Shown in pieces: positions 50,684 to 61,563 of a stretch of DNA of 64,000 nt (position 1 is the stretch's first letter; each line of letters starts with the position of its first letter). The stretch covers positions 62,001-126,000 of the forward strand of contig JAQTLP010000007.1 of assembly GCA_028714855.1 (NCBI GenBank), written 5' to 3'. Source of the stretch: Phycisphaerae bacterium (lineage in GTDB: Bacteria > Planctomycetota > Phycisphaerae > Sedimentisphaerales > Anaerobacaceae). A program made the translations under genes and the position numbers. The notes under the pieces were generated by a model. It ran no database searches. It was not told the origin of the DNA and saw only the letters and a program-made list of their open reading frames with translations.

Positions 50684-52030
50684 TTACCACTCGTTAACCC
50701 ATGCACGTCCTCTATATATGTGACCTTCACCACCGACACCCCAAGTAGAAAGCCCCGGACCTCCAGAAAGGGTGTATAATTTAGTTCCATTGTCACTTAC
50801 TGAATAACTAAAAGCGCCAGTTGCGAACCAAAAGGGAGAACCAACTGGTGCAGGAAAAGTAACTGAACCTCCATACTCTGTATACCATCCTTCAAGATCC
50901 GAAGCTTTCATTGCATTAGGTGAAAAACTAAAATCCGCCGTAAATGAAGCACCAGACATGCCAACAGATCCGCCAGCTGCTGCCCATCCTATATCTCCCC
51001 AGAACCAACCGCTGGTATTAAGCCACCCTGTTTCTTCAGTATTTTTACCAAAAAATATCCCCGCTCCTGCTGTTCCACCTACCCCTGCCATATCAATAGC
51101 TTGTGAACAATATGACAAAACACCTATGTAGTACCCCATAAGACCAAAGCCGCTGGTTAAAGAAGAGGCACCTCCGATTGTAAGATTACCACTGGCACTA
51201 CCGCCTATTATAACTGCGAAATTACCATCTAAATCAATATAGTTAATAGGATTGTTTCCGCAGTATAGATACCTATGTAACATCAATGGGTTTTCAAACA
51301 GACCTTCCGCAGGGTCTCGGCTTGTGAACCTGCTGATATACGGGTCGTACTGGCGGGCGCGGAAATAATACTGGCCGATATCTCTGTCGTAATACTGGCC
51401 TGTGAAGCGGAACGAAGCCAGCAGCCACATCAGTCCATTTTCTTCGAGAGTTTCGCCAAACGGACTATACGTCGAATAACCGTTTACGGCGCCGGTATTA
51501 GTAAAAGCCCCGCGGACGCTGCCGAGCCGGTCGCACAGGTAGAATTCTTTCGCCGTGTAACTGCCGTTGTGCTGCATAAGCGGCCGGCCGTTGGCGTGGA
51601 TATAGGTCCTAAAGATCGAACCGTTTACTGGATTGATTTCCATCAACATGGTCGGCAGGCCGCCCACGATATCAACGATATACTTGCGTTTCGTCGAACC
51701 GTCGGCCGTCTCTTTATATATGCGGTTGCCGAACGGGTCATATTTGAGAGCAAGTTTAACGTATTCGCCGTCTTTGAAGCGGCGGAGCTTGTTGTCCCAG
51801 TTGTATTCGAGGGTTTTGGCGGAGGCGTTATTAAGCATATTGCCGTTTTCATCGTAGTCGAGGCCTGAACCGCCTGCTGTTATCATCTGGTTGCCTGAAT
51901 AGGTAAAATCAGTCTGATTCGCCTGTATCATCCTGCTAATCATATCGCCGTTTTTATAATAAGAGTAGTTCGCAACCCAATTGCCGCCATTTATATTGGA
52001 TATATTGGCATCTGTCAACTGTGAACGCAT
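50684..52030 (-). CDS. Orphan RHS repeat protein (tip A), 5'-truncated
   Basis: A 448-aa RHS fragment and the longest of the three. It keeps one or two YD repeats (YDENGNMLNNASAKTLEYNWDNKL, YDPFGNRIYKE), then the complete core end (PLMQHNGSY...FTSRDPAEGLFENPLMLHRYLYCGNNPINYIDLDG). The unique tip (about 275-448) is extremely Gly/Ser/Ala-rich and hydrophobic (GGSASGNLTIGGASSL, AGVGGTAGAGIFFG), suggestive of a membrane-acting toxin, but unassigned. The RHS frame is open to 52072 (IAYDMRSQLTD at the start), where it meets a stop inside an inverted-repeat element. The gene has thus lost its 5' end; ATG 52030 has no ribosome site. Confidence 0.75.
   Translation of the reverse strand: MRSQLTDANISNINGGNWVANYSYYKNGDMISRMIQANQTDFTYSGNQMITAGGSGLDYDENGNMLNNASAKTLEYNWDNKLRRFKDGEYVKLALKYDPFGNRIYKETADGSTKRKYIVDIVGGLPTMLMEINPVNGSIFRTYIHANGRPLMQHNGSYTAKEFYLCDRLGSVRGAFTNTGAVNGYSTYSPFGETLEENGLMWLLASFRFTGQYYDRDIGQYYFRARQYDPYISRFTSRDPAEGLFENPLMLHRYLYCGNNPINYIDLDGNFAVIIGGSASGNLTIGGASSLTSGFGLMGYYIGVLSYCSQAIDMAGVGGTAGAGIFFGKNTEETGWLNTSGWFWGDIGWAAAGGSVGMSGASFTADFSFSPNAMKASDLEGWYTEYGGSVTFPAPVGSPFWFATGAFSYSVSDNGTKLYTLSGGPGLSTWGVGGEGHIYRGRAWVNEW
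51384..51600 (-). repeat. 217-bp identical repeat, copy in RHS tip A
   Basis: Partner of 49977-50193; identical throughout. Confidence 0.9.
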
Positions 52031-52046
52031 ATCGTAGGCGATCTGG

Positions 52047-52103
52047 ATTCCTGCTTCCTCCTTTGGGATGGCTTACGCCATTAGGGATAAATTATGCAGG
52101 AAT
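52047..52103. repeat. Short inverted-repeat element at the RHS break point
   Basis: Arms ATTCCTGC (52047-52054) and GCAGGAAT (52096-52103) enclose 41 nt. It coincides with the point where the RHS frame of tip A is lost. Similar GGATTCCTGC...GCAGGAATGAC units are common interspersed repeats in bacteria. Confidence 0.5.
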
Positions 52104-52201
52104 GACAAAAAATTGCCAAAAGTGAGGGGACGACCACCAACGTGAAGTTGGGGGCTTTCGGATTAAGCAGACAAGTGCCGGCGATGGCTAAATGAAAAAG
52201 A

Positions 52202-52232
52202 AAAGGCCGAGTCGTTAAACGAATCGGCCTTT
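52202..52232 (-). terminator. Rho-independent terminator
   Basis: AAAGGCCGA (52202-52210) pairs with TCGGCCTTT (52224-52232). On the minus strand the stem is followed by TTCTTTTTC. It lies 30 nt after the stop of the PEP-CTERM gene. Confidence 0.75.
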
Positions 52233-52262
52233 ATAAATTCAGGTTGATTTATGCCCTTATTT

Positions 52263-52934
52263 TTACTTTGTGCGTTTTCTTAACAACGCGATTCCGCCGA
52301 GAGCAAGGAAGGCAATTGACATCGGCTCCGGAACACCTGTAAACTGGATATTGTCCTGCCAATAGTCGCCGCTTAAATCGTTCTCGTCGAAGTCGTTTAT
52401 TCGAAATTGGACGGATGGCTGATTGTTTATGGCTGTCAGCGATGACAAATCATAACTAAACTGGTGCCAAGCATCGTCCCTGGTAATCGCGTAGTTATCC
52501 ACAATATTGGTCCACTCGCCATCGTCAACCTGATAATCCAAATCAAAGCTTACAGGTCCTGTCTTGTCGCCGGAGTTGTCCGACATATAATCCCAGCGGA
52601 TTGACATATCCTGCCAGCCAGTGGTGTTGATTGTAATAATGATGTAAGCATCGTTGTCACCGCTTTTCGATACGTCGCCCCAATGAAGGGCCTGCCCAGC
52701 AATGTGATAATTACCTGCGGCGTCAGTAAACTCAACGCCATTTCCGCCGTTGTCGTCGTAATCGGCATTGCCAGCGTCTAAAGTAGGTACTCCTGAGACA
52801 TATTCATACTGCGGAACGAGCGTGTAATAGTCTGAGCTAGGACCAAAATCCCAGACGGCCATAAGGTTTGCGTTGGCTGCACTAGCCAGAACCAATAAAA
52901 AAACCACGCCCAATAGAAAAATTAATCTTTTCAT
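52263..52934 (-). CDS. PEP-CTERM sorting domain protein
   Basis: Secreted protein of 223 aa. It has an N-terminal signal peptide (KRLIFLLGVVFLLVLASAANA) and a C-terminal PEP-CTERM signal (VPEPMS, hydrophobic helix, RKRTK). The mature part is a beta-rich domain with many Asp/Asn/Trp (DMSIRWDYMSDNSGDKTG, NDFDENDLSGDYWQDNIQF), resembling the cohesin- or lectin-like domains common in planctomycetal PEP-CTERM proteins. It would be sorted by an exosortase not present in the window. A good promoter and a terminator bracket it as a single-gene unit. Confidence 0.83.
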   Translation of the reverse strand: MKRLIFLLGVVFLLVLASAANANLMAVWDFGPSSDYYTLVPQYEYVSGVPTLDAGNADYDDNGGNGVEFTDAAGNYHIAGQALHWGDVSKSGDNDAYIIITINTTGWQDMSIRWDYMSDNSGDKTGPVSFDLDYQVDDGEWTNIVDNYAITRDDAWHQFSYDLSSLTAINNQPSVQFRINDFDENDLSGDYWQDNIQFTGVPEPMSIAFLALGGIALLRKRTK

Positions 52935-53006
52935 CTCTACTTCTCCTTCTTCTGTGGCTAAAGATGCCCTATTTAGATGTCTACAAACCCCTCCCTTACA
53001 AATTCC

Positions 53007-53036
53007 ATCATACCAAAATTATTTTATAAAAGTCAA
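53007..53036 (-). promoter_or_regulatory. Sigma-70-like promoter for the PEP-CTERM gene
   Basis: Minus-strand TTGACT (53031-53036), 18-nt spacer, TATGAT (53007-53012); start near 53000 with a leader of about 66 nt. Confidence 0.65.
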
Positions 53037-53152
53037 GGGAAATAGGCAAAGCGATAATATTTTCCCTGATTTTTACCTTTTTTAAGGGTTTTTCAGCTTT
53101 TAACGGCCGGATTCAAATCGGCAATTTCCGGCTTATAAATGTCAGTTTTCGC

Positions 53153-56100
53153 TTAATTGTCTACTTCGTAGTCAGCCTCGCTAAGCGCGCTCCATTTTTG
53201 TGTGCTGCCTATGTAAGCGCGGGCTTTTAGAGTGGTGTTTGTATTGATATTAAAACCACCCATGTATTCAATCGCACTGGGCGAGATAGTCGGGTCGGTG
53301 GAACTGCCGCTAGTAGCGGCTTCCAACTCGGCGCAAATAAGAAAATCTGTACTAGTTACAGAATTATTCAGGCCGTGAATGGCCAGGATGTTGCTGCCGG
53401 GATGCAGCAGATTTATGTAGTCCGAAATGCCATAAGAATACCATGCGGATGTTGCCTCGGGCGACGACGACGTGCTATTAGAGTTCCACGCCGGAGTGCC
53501 GGTGAAATAGACTCGTTTTACCTCTACACCATTAATATATGCAACGTAGCCATCGTCTTGTCGCATACGCAGCGTAAGCGAGGAGATTTGACTGATATCG
53601 CAGGGGTCTATATTGAACGGGATGCGGATATAACAGGTCGCGTTGATGTTATACATAGCCGTTTCGACGTCGATACCAATGAAGGGGTCGTAGCTTGATT
53701 CTCTCTCGTATCCGACGCCGCTGGTGCCGCTTGTCCAGTTCGCATCGTCGTATGGCTCACTGCCGCCCTGCCAGGTTGTGCCGATATCGCCGGTCGGAAC
53801 CCGTGCTTTTTTGGCTGCGCCGTCTGAAACCAGTAAGATTGTATCCGGCGGAATAACTTCGCCCGGAACCCTTGGGTCGCTGCCGTCTAATGTGTAATAA
53901 ATGGTAGCTGTGCTACACGAGTCTGTAATGGTTAATGTGTCGCTGGTTAAGACATTACCGCCATGCTGCTGAGAGCCATTGACATAGAAAACAGGGGCAT
54001 CGAGGGCCGGATAAAGGTCCTTGCTTCGCAGAAGATTGATTAGGGCGTAAGAGTTATTGGAATTGTGAATGTCAGGGATATAGTAATTGATTATGCAGTC
54101 GCGCTCTTTAATCCAAGAATCTTCCCGCGTGAAGTAATAGTTTGGCCAGGGGCCATGCGGAGGCGCCGGGTAGAAAATATTGTTCGGATCATTCGGGTCA
54201 CTTGGTATGTCAATAGCGCTTCCATACGGAGTTTTCATCCGGGTGTCACCCCAGCGTGCTGATTCGGCGACTATAGCTTTATCTATCATATTGGCAACTT
54301 CGAGGTAGCGGCTTTGAGAGTTGGCGATATTAAGCGCTCCACCGTTAAAGCAATGTTTCTGGAAGCGGTCGGCGAAGAGAAGCCGGAATTCCGCGCTGGT
54401 GCGCATTTTCTGGAAAAGCGCGCCGACCCCGCTGCTGTCATCGATGCGCTGGGCGGCACGTCCGTGGTAATCGAGCGCTATCTCCTGGTCCCAGACGAAG
54501 AATCGCAACTTGCCGTCGCCGCTGACGGCATTTGCGGCGGCAAAGCCGTTGTGGCTGGGCCAATCTTCGGCGTCTGCATAGAAATGCAAAAGCATATAGT
54601 CTGCGAAGTTTTCGATGTCGATGTAATTCAGGGCCTGGGTGTAACCTACTAGTGTAGATACGTCGGTAGCCATTATCGCGTTCCAGCGGGCATCAGGGGT
54701 GTAGAAATCTTTATTGACTGTCCAGTCTTCAGCTTCGCCTCCGAGGTGTTCAGCGAAGAAATCGTCCCCCACAAGTTCGGTGAGGTTGAAGACGCCGAAG
54801 TAAAGCCCATTGACGTAGAGGTTCACGTAGTTTCCGTAACTGGAGGGCTGACCCATATCGCGCAGGCTTTCCTTCATCCAGACATCACGGGTGTATTGAG
54901 AATCGTTCGGACGGTAACGTGTATTACCCCAAGAGACAAGGCCCCATGAATCGGTAAAGCAGGCGCGAAGAAGCAGCTGGTTGAATACCTCCACAGGAGA
55001 ATCCGGAAAGAGCGGGTAATTAAGCTTTGCCGGGCCGTATTGGCTGGTGAAAGTGAGCCGAAGGTTATGTTTCTGCATGCGATAGGGGCGCCGGCTGGAC
55101 CCGCCGTGATTTTCAATTTTGCAGTCGTACTGGAATCCTTCGCCGTGTAGCGGGATATATTCTATCGAGCATTTGTATTCCGTGGTGCTTTGTGGATTGG
55201 CCCAAAGGCCGATGGCGTCACTGATGAATTCGTCTGGATTCATCGAGATGGAAAAGGCAGGGATATCGAGCAGAGCATCGCGGATAGAATATCCCGGCAG
55301 CGTGCTGGTGACGACCCGCGGGTCCATCTCGTAGTCGGACGGCGTAATATCGCCGCACTCCGAGCAGTAGCCCCAGTCGCTCGGCCAGCCGGGCGGATTG
55401 GTCGGCTGCTCGGCGACGTCGTCGATGAAGATGTAGGTGTGGGTTGTTCTGCTGGGCTTGTCTCCTGCCTTATATGCTATGGCACGCAGGCACCTGGTAG
55501 TTGTAATAGGGATTCCCACGCCTGGGGTGTAAACCGTCCCAATTGTTTCACTTGGTTCTGTTCCATCCAACGTGTAGCGTATCGCAGCTCCATTAGTATC
55601 ACAGGTCAGTAACAAGTTAAAGGCGCTTTCGTAGAAACCCCGCTCATGATTGACCTCGATTTCATGAACAAAACCGTAGTATGTTCCGTTATTGTCCGCC
55701 AGCGGAGTTGGAACAGCAAAAAACTGTAAGTTATCACTGGCATCTGGATAACGGCCATAGGAAATATTGGGAACTTGTTCGCCGAAGATAATGCCGTCAA
55801 CCATAGTATCAGCATCGAGAAATAGCCCGATTTCTTCACCGTCTGCGCTCAGCTTGAAACTGGTGTGCAGCGGCCCCTCGCTAGTCTCATCATCGGCCCA
55901 GAAAAGGACAAAACCATCGGCGGGAACAGTTGTTTGCGACGGGTAGCCATAAGGGACCTGCCACTTCGTCGGGTTACCGAAGTTATCCGTCAGATACATC
56001 CCGGCAAGGTTTATTGGCGTATCGCCGAAATTGTAGATTTCGAACCAGTCATCCCAATCACCCAATGGGTCATGGATGCCGCTGTCGCTGTTGTTAGAAG

Positions 56101-56386
56101 CCATAAATTCGTTGATGACCAGAGGTATGCCGCGGTTAAGCCATTGATTTGACAGAACCGAGAAATCGACGAGATTAATTTTGCCATTACTGTCTAGGTC
56201 GGCACAGCCGGGCTGCTGACAATCTTCTTCTATATCTATATCATTAAGCCACTGGTCTGTGAAAATTCGAATATCCTCCCAATCGACCTTGCAGTCGTTG
56301 TTGAGGTCGTCTGGAGGGCATAATTTGGCAATGACAGAACTAGCCAAAAATACAGCGATTAGCAGAGAAAAAAGCGAAATTCTCAT
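53153..56386 (-). CDS. Secreted CotH-kinase-like protein with dockerin and lamin-tail domains
   Basis: Surface or secreted protein of 1077 aa from ATG 56386. AAGGACC lies upstream and a signal peptide starts immediately (MRISLFSLLIAVFLASSVIA), so the open frame further to 56458 is not used. Order: two dockerin-like EF-hand repeats (DLNNDCKVDWEDI, DLDSNGKINLVDF; about 25-75); lamin-tail domain (VINEFMASNNSD...WFEIYNFGD, about 80-210); chitobiase C-terminal-like domain (IRYTLDGTEPS, about 240-320); CotH domain (about 350-760; NLRLTF, LLLRACFTDSW, RDVWMKESLRDMG, FFVWDQEIAL); a second YYTLDGSDPR domain; and a C-terminal beta-sandwich module (about 890-1020). CotH proteins phosphorylate protein targets in spore coats. 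Here a role in extracellular matrix or polysaccharide assembly is possible. Confidence 0.85.
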   Translation of the reverse strand: MRISLFSLLIAVFLASSVIAKLCPPDDLNNDCKVDWEDIRIFTDQWLNDIDIEEDCQQPGCADLDSNGKINLVDFSVLSNQWLNRGIPLVINEFMASNNSDSGIHDPLGDWDDWFEIYNFGDTPINLAGMYLTDNFGNPTKWQVPYGYPSQTTVPADGFVLFWADDETSEGPLHTSFKLSADGEEIGLFLDADTMVDGIIFGEQVPNISYGRYPDASDNLQFFAVPTPLADNNGTYYGFVHEIEVNHERGFYESAFNLLLTCDTNGAAIRYTLDGTEPSETIGTVYTPGVGIPITTTRCLRAIAYKAGDKPSRTTHTYIFIDDVAEQPTNPPGWPSDWGYCSECGDITPSDYEMDPRVVTSTLPGYSIRDALLDIPAFSISMNPDEFISDAIGLWANPQSTTEYKCSIEYIPLHGEGFQYDCKIENHGGSSRRPYRMQKHNLRLTFTSQYGPAKLNYPLFPDSPVEVFNQLLLRACFTDSWGLVSWGNTRYRPNDSQYTRDVWMKESLRDMGQPSSYGNYVNLYVNGLYFGVFNLTELVGDDFFAEHLGGEAEDWTVNKDFYTPDARWNAIMATDVSTLVGYTQALNYIDIENFADYMLLHFYADAEDWPSHNGFAAANAVSGDGKLRFFVWDQEIALDYHGRAAQRIDDSSGVGALFQKMRTSAEFRLLFADRFQKHCFNGGALNIANSQSRYLEVANMIDKAIVAESARWGDTRMKTPYGSAIDIPSDPNDPNNIFYPAPPHGPWPNYYFTREDSWIKERDCIINYYIPDIHNSNNSYALINLLRSKDLYPALDAPVFYVNGSQQHGGNVLTSDTLTITDSCSTATIYYTLDGSDPRVPGEVIPPDTILLVSDGAAKKARVPTGDIGTTWQGGSEPYDDANWTSGTSGVGYERESSYDPFIGIDVETAMYNINATCYIRIPFNIDPCDISQISSLTLRMRQDDGYVAYINGVEVKRVYFTGTPAWNSNSTSSSPEATSAWYSYGISDYINLLHPGSNILAIHGLNNSVTSTDFLICAELEAATSGSSTDPTISPSAIEYMGGFNINTNTTLKARAYIGSTQKWSALSEADYEVDN

Positions 56387-56479
56387 GATTTTAGGTCCTT
56401 TATAGACCTCACCCTTACCCACTTTATCCATTTTAACGTATTTCGGCAGTAAAATCAATAGGTAATTATGCGCAAAGGA

Positions 56480-56510
56480 AAAGGCCGATGTCTTTAGGAC
56501 ACCGGCCTTT
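56480..56510 (-). terminator. rRNA operon terminator
   Basis: Stem of 80-92 with 98-110 (AAGGCCG/CGGCCTT core, GTC/GAC extension, one mismatch) located just after the 5S rRNA 3' end on the minus strand. Confidence 0.8.
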
Positions 56511-56514
56511 ATAA

Positions 56515-56623
56515 TCCTGGCGATACCTACTCTCGCCCCAGAGGACTACCATCGGCCGCACGGGCTTAGCTTCTGAGTTCGGAATGGGATCAGGCGTTTC
56601 CCCGTACGTATGGTCACCAGGAA
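56515..56623 (-). rRNA. rrf: 5S ribosomal RNA
   Basis: About 109 nt. Terminal helix TTCCTGGTGACC at the 5' end pairs with the 3' end region GGTATCGCCAGGA. The universal loop C region CCCATTCCGAACTCAGAAG is present. It lies about 100 nt after the 23S 3' end and 5 nt before the terminator. Ends are estimated to within a few bases. Confidence 0.93.
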
Positions 56624-56724
56624 GTTTGTTACATCGGGGCAAGTTTGCCCTGATGATGTATTCACTTATAAACAAGTAATATGCAGATGCGAATATGAGC
56701 GTTAACCAAATCAACCAAAGATAG

Positions 56725-59728
<3,004 letters not shown>

Positions 59729-59830
59729 CAATCTTTGATTGTATTGGTCTGTGTTCCCTAAGTTATCGCTCATAATTGTAAAGTTTTTCGTCGGAAAATA
59801 CGAAAAACATTCACGCATCTGCATATTCAC

Positions 59831-59844
59831 TTGTAAAAGAACAA
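59831..59844 (-). promoter_or_regulatory. boxA-like antitermination element before 23S
   Basis: Minus-strand TTGTTCTTTTACAA closely matches the boxA consensus found before 23S genes, which is bound by NusB/NusE (S10). Confidence 0.65.
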
Positions 59845-59862
59845 CAATGTCCTTCAACGCAT

Positions 59863-59914
59863 CCCGATAAATCGGGGTTTGCTCAGGACATTTAATTCGC
59901 CTTCGCGAATTAAA
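59863..59914 (-). other. Two processing hairpins between tRNA-Ala and 23S
   Basis: A perfect 10-bp stem TTTAATTCGC/GCGAATTAAA with loop CTTC (59891-59914) abuts the 3' end of tRNA-Ala. A second palindrome CCCGAT-AA-ATCGGG lies at 59863-59876. Both probably guide spacer processing. Confidence 0.55.
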
Positions 59915-59987
59915 TGGAGACGACCGGGGTCGAACCGGCAACCTCCGGCTTGCAAAGCCGGCGCTCTCCCAGTTGAGCTACGTCCCC
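59915..59987 (-). tRNA. tRNA-Ala (anticodon TGC)
   Basis: 73-nt cloverleaf without encoded CCA. Acceptor GGGGACG/CGTCTCC contains the G3-U70 pair that identifies tRNA-Ala; D-arm GCTC..GAGC, anticodon loop TTTGCAA, T-arm CCGG-TTCGACC-CCGG. It is the second tRNA of the spacer pair normally found between 16S and 23S. Confidence 0.97.
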
Positions 59988-60029
59988 CGGAACCCAACAA
60001 ATTTGAAACATGAAATCTCAAACTAAAAG

Positions 60030-60103
60030 TGGGCCCGGGAAGAGTCGAACTTCCGACCTTGCGCTTATCAGGCGCACGCTCTAACCAACTGAGCTACGAG
60101 CCC
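60030..60103 (-). tRNA. tRNA-Ile (anticodon GAT)
   Basis: 74-nt cloverleaf without encoded CCA: acceptor GGGCTCG/CGGGCCC, anticodon loop CTGATAA, T-loop TTCGACT. It lies 42 nt upstream of tRNA-Ala. No 16S gene precedes it. Confidence 0.97.
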
Positions 60104-60203
60104 AAACTCTTTTCGGTCGGCTGTTTGAAGCAACTGCCTTCAAGACGCAAGCCGTAAACCAATATCGACAAATTGAGTCGAGGTCGGATAGTTTACATAT
60201 TCA

Positions 60204-60216
60204 GTTAAAAAAGAGC
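60204..60216 (-). promoter_or_regulatory. boxA-like element in the rRNA leader
   Basis: Minus-strand GCTCTTTTTTAAC, preceded by TT, resembles the leader boxA (TGCTCTTTAACA). It follows a terminator-like hairpin by 3 nt. Confidence 0.55.
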
Positions 60217-60218
60217 AA

Positions 60219-60250
60219 CAAAAAAGGCCGCTCAAAACTGTCAGCGGCCT
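60219..60250 (-). terminator. Terminator-like hairpin inside the rRNA leader
   Basis: AGGCCGCT (60243-60250) and AGCGGCCT (60225-60232) form an 8-bp stem on the minus strand, followed by six T. It sits between the promoter and tRNA-Ile. It could release a roughly 150-nt leader RNA, act as an attenuator overcome by boxA antitermination, or be a remnant of a lost upstream gene end. Confidence 0.7.
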
Positions 60251-60385
60251 GTGCATGCACAAGTATCCGTTTATTAACAGTTCAAAGCCAGAAAACACTA
60301 GTTATTAAGATCTTCTTTAAAATCCTAACAAACCCTTTCTGATTGGGTTGTTAATCACCCCAATCTCACCCACTACTCATATGTG

Positions 60386-60445
60386 ATTCTATTATGGTAT
60401 CAACCCCCCGTCAAGAATTTTTTATTATTTTTAAAAAATTTTCAC
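60386..60445 (-). promoter_or_regulatory. Strong rRNA promoter with UP element
   Basis: Minus-strand -35 TTGACG (60409-60414), 17-nt spacer, -10 TAGAAT (60386-60391), preceded by an A/T-only UP-like tract (60415-60445). Predicted start is near 60379, giving a leader of about 275 nt to tRNA-Ile. Confidence 0.8.
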
Positions 60446-60485
60446 TACCCGCTTTTTTACTACTGTTATCGCAGGGATATTGTTC

Positions 60486-60519
60486 AAAATCGGCCTAAAA
60501 ATCAGATTTTAGCGATTTT
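60486..60519. other. Inverted repeat upstream of the rRNA promoter
   Basis: AAAATCG...CGATTTT arms with an inner CTAAAA/TTTTAG pairing. It lies about 40 bp upstream of the UP-like tract between the divergent transcription units. No U-run follows on either strand, so it is not a terminator. It may be a protein-binding site, or nothing. Confidence 0.3.
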
Positions 60520-60656
60520 CTCCCTAAGTCAGAGCAAATTCAGCATAATCGGCGTCTCAAATTAGAGGAGAAGGATCTTTACGCCGGCAACGGTGAGGGG
60601 AATCACTGCTGTTTCAATGGAACGGATAGTTGCGAATAAGGAACAACTTTTAATGT

Positions 60657-60685
60657 TTGCAGGCCGGTTTCGACTGTTATACAAT
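60657..60685 (+). promoter_or_regulatory. Possible promoter for the prepilin-like gene
   Basis: TTGCAG (60657-60662), 17-nt spacer, TACAAT (60680-60685); start near 60692 and a 50-nt leader. The -35 match is weak. Confidence 0.35.
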
Positions 60686-60741
60686 ATCTTTTAATATTTA
60701 CTGATAGGTCTTATTCTTTGAATTAAAACAAAGAAAGGCAC

Positions 60742-61497
60742 ATGTCTAAGCGGCAGGAAACAACGGGTCATAAAATTAAACTGAGAGGATTTACTCTCGT
60801 CGAACTGCTTGTGGTCATGTCCATCATATCCATGTTAATGTCTATTCTTCTTCCGTCGTTAAGCAGAGCCATGGAAGCAGGCAAACGTACGGACTGCCTT
60901 TCACACTTGAGGCAGCTGACGCTGGCCTGGTATTTGTATTCTATGGATAACAACGATAATCTTTGTTCACCAGATACGTACTGGAATGATTCGGGGGGTA
61001 ATTACTGGGTTGCTGATGGGTTGGATATACCAAGTAATGATACAGGCAATACCGAACAAGCTATCGCAGAAGGAGCGATGTGGTGTTATACCGAGGAGAC
61101 TTTAGGCCTGTACAAGTGCAAAAGCGACCGGTCTAATTTTTTGCGGAGTTATTCCCTCTGCAGAGGTGGGAACTTGGCTGGTATTTCGGGACCTTCATCA
61201 AAGATGATTTTTGTTGGTGCAAGCAGCAGTTGGAGATGGATACATGGCAGCTACTTTCCTATAAAAAAGCAATATGCTGGAGTGCGGCAATGGTGGTCCT
61301 GGGATGACCCTTACCATCGACAGCAGATAACTGCAAGGCACCGTGGCGGTTGCAATGCGTCTTTCGCAGACGGTCACTGCGAGTGGTGGAAGTGGAAGGA
61401 CCAGCGGACAGTCAAATTTGCAAATCGGGAAATATCAGCAGAAGAAGCTTCGGTTAATAACCCTGATATTGAACGTTTGCTTGAAGCGCTCAAGTAA
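60742..61497 (+). CDS. Prepilin-type N-terminal methylation protein with H-X9-DG motif
   Basis: Type IV pilin-like or pseudopilin-like protein (251 aa). The prepilin cleavage site and helix are seen as LRGFTLVELLVVMSIISMLMSILLPSLSRA (cleavage after Gly, Glu at +5; residues about 14-43). The C-terminal HRGGCNASFADG is the H-X9-DG motif of the large planctomycetal prepilin-like families, which each genome holds in many copies. It would be processed by the prepilin peptidase at 37484. An AAAGG ribosome site precedes the ATG. Its function (surface filament or secretion pseudopilin) is not known. Confidence 0.9.
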   Translation: MSKRQETTGHKIKLRGFTLVELLVVMSIISMLMSILLPSLSRAMEAGKRTDCLSHLRQLTLAWYLYSMDNNDNLCSPDTYWNDSGGNYWVADGLDIPSNDTGNTEQAIAEGAMWCYTEETLGLYKCKSDRSNFLRSYSLCRGGNLAGISGPSSKMIFVGASSSWRWIHGSYFPIKKQYAGVRQWWSWDDPYHRQQITARHRGGCNASFADGHCEWWKWKDQRTVKFANREISAEEASVNNPDIERLLEALK

Positions 61498-61563
61498 ATC
61501 TTGTTTGAGAATTATTTCTGTTTAAAGTGGATGTATCTCAGCGCAGAAAGGATGTTTAGATAA

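Noticed and set aside
54065-54652. Plus-strand frames opposite the CotH protein gene
   Set aside because: They are shadows of a gene with clear domains; no ribosome sites.
60104-60741. A possible 16S gene or fragment upstream of tRNA-Ile
   Set aside because: None of the universal 16S strings were seen; the stretch holds a promoter, hairpins and the prepilin gene leader.
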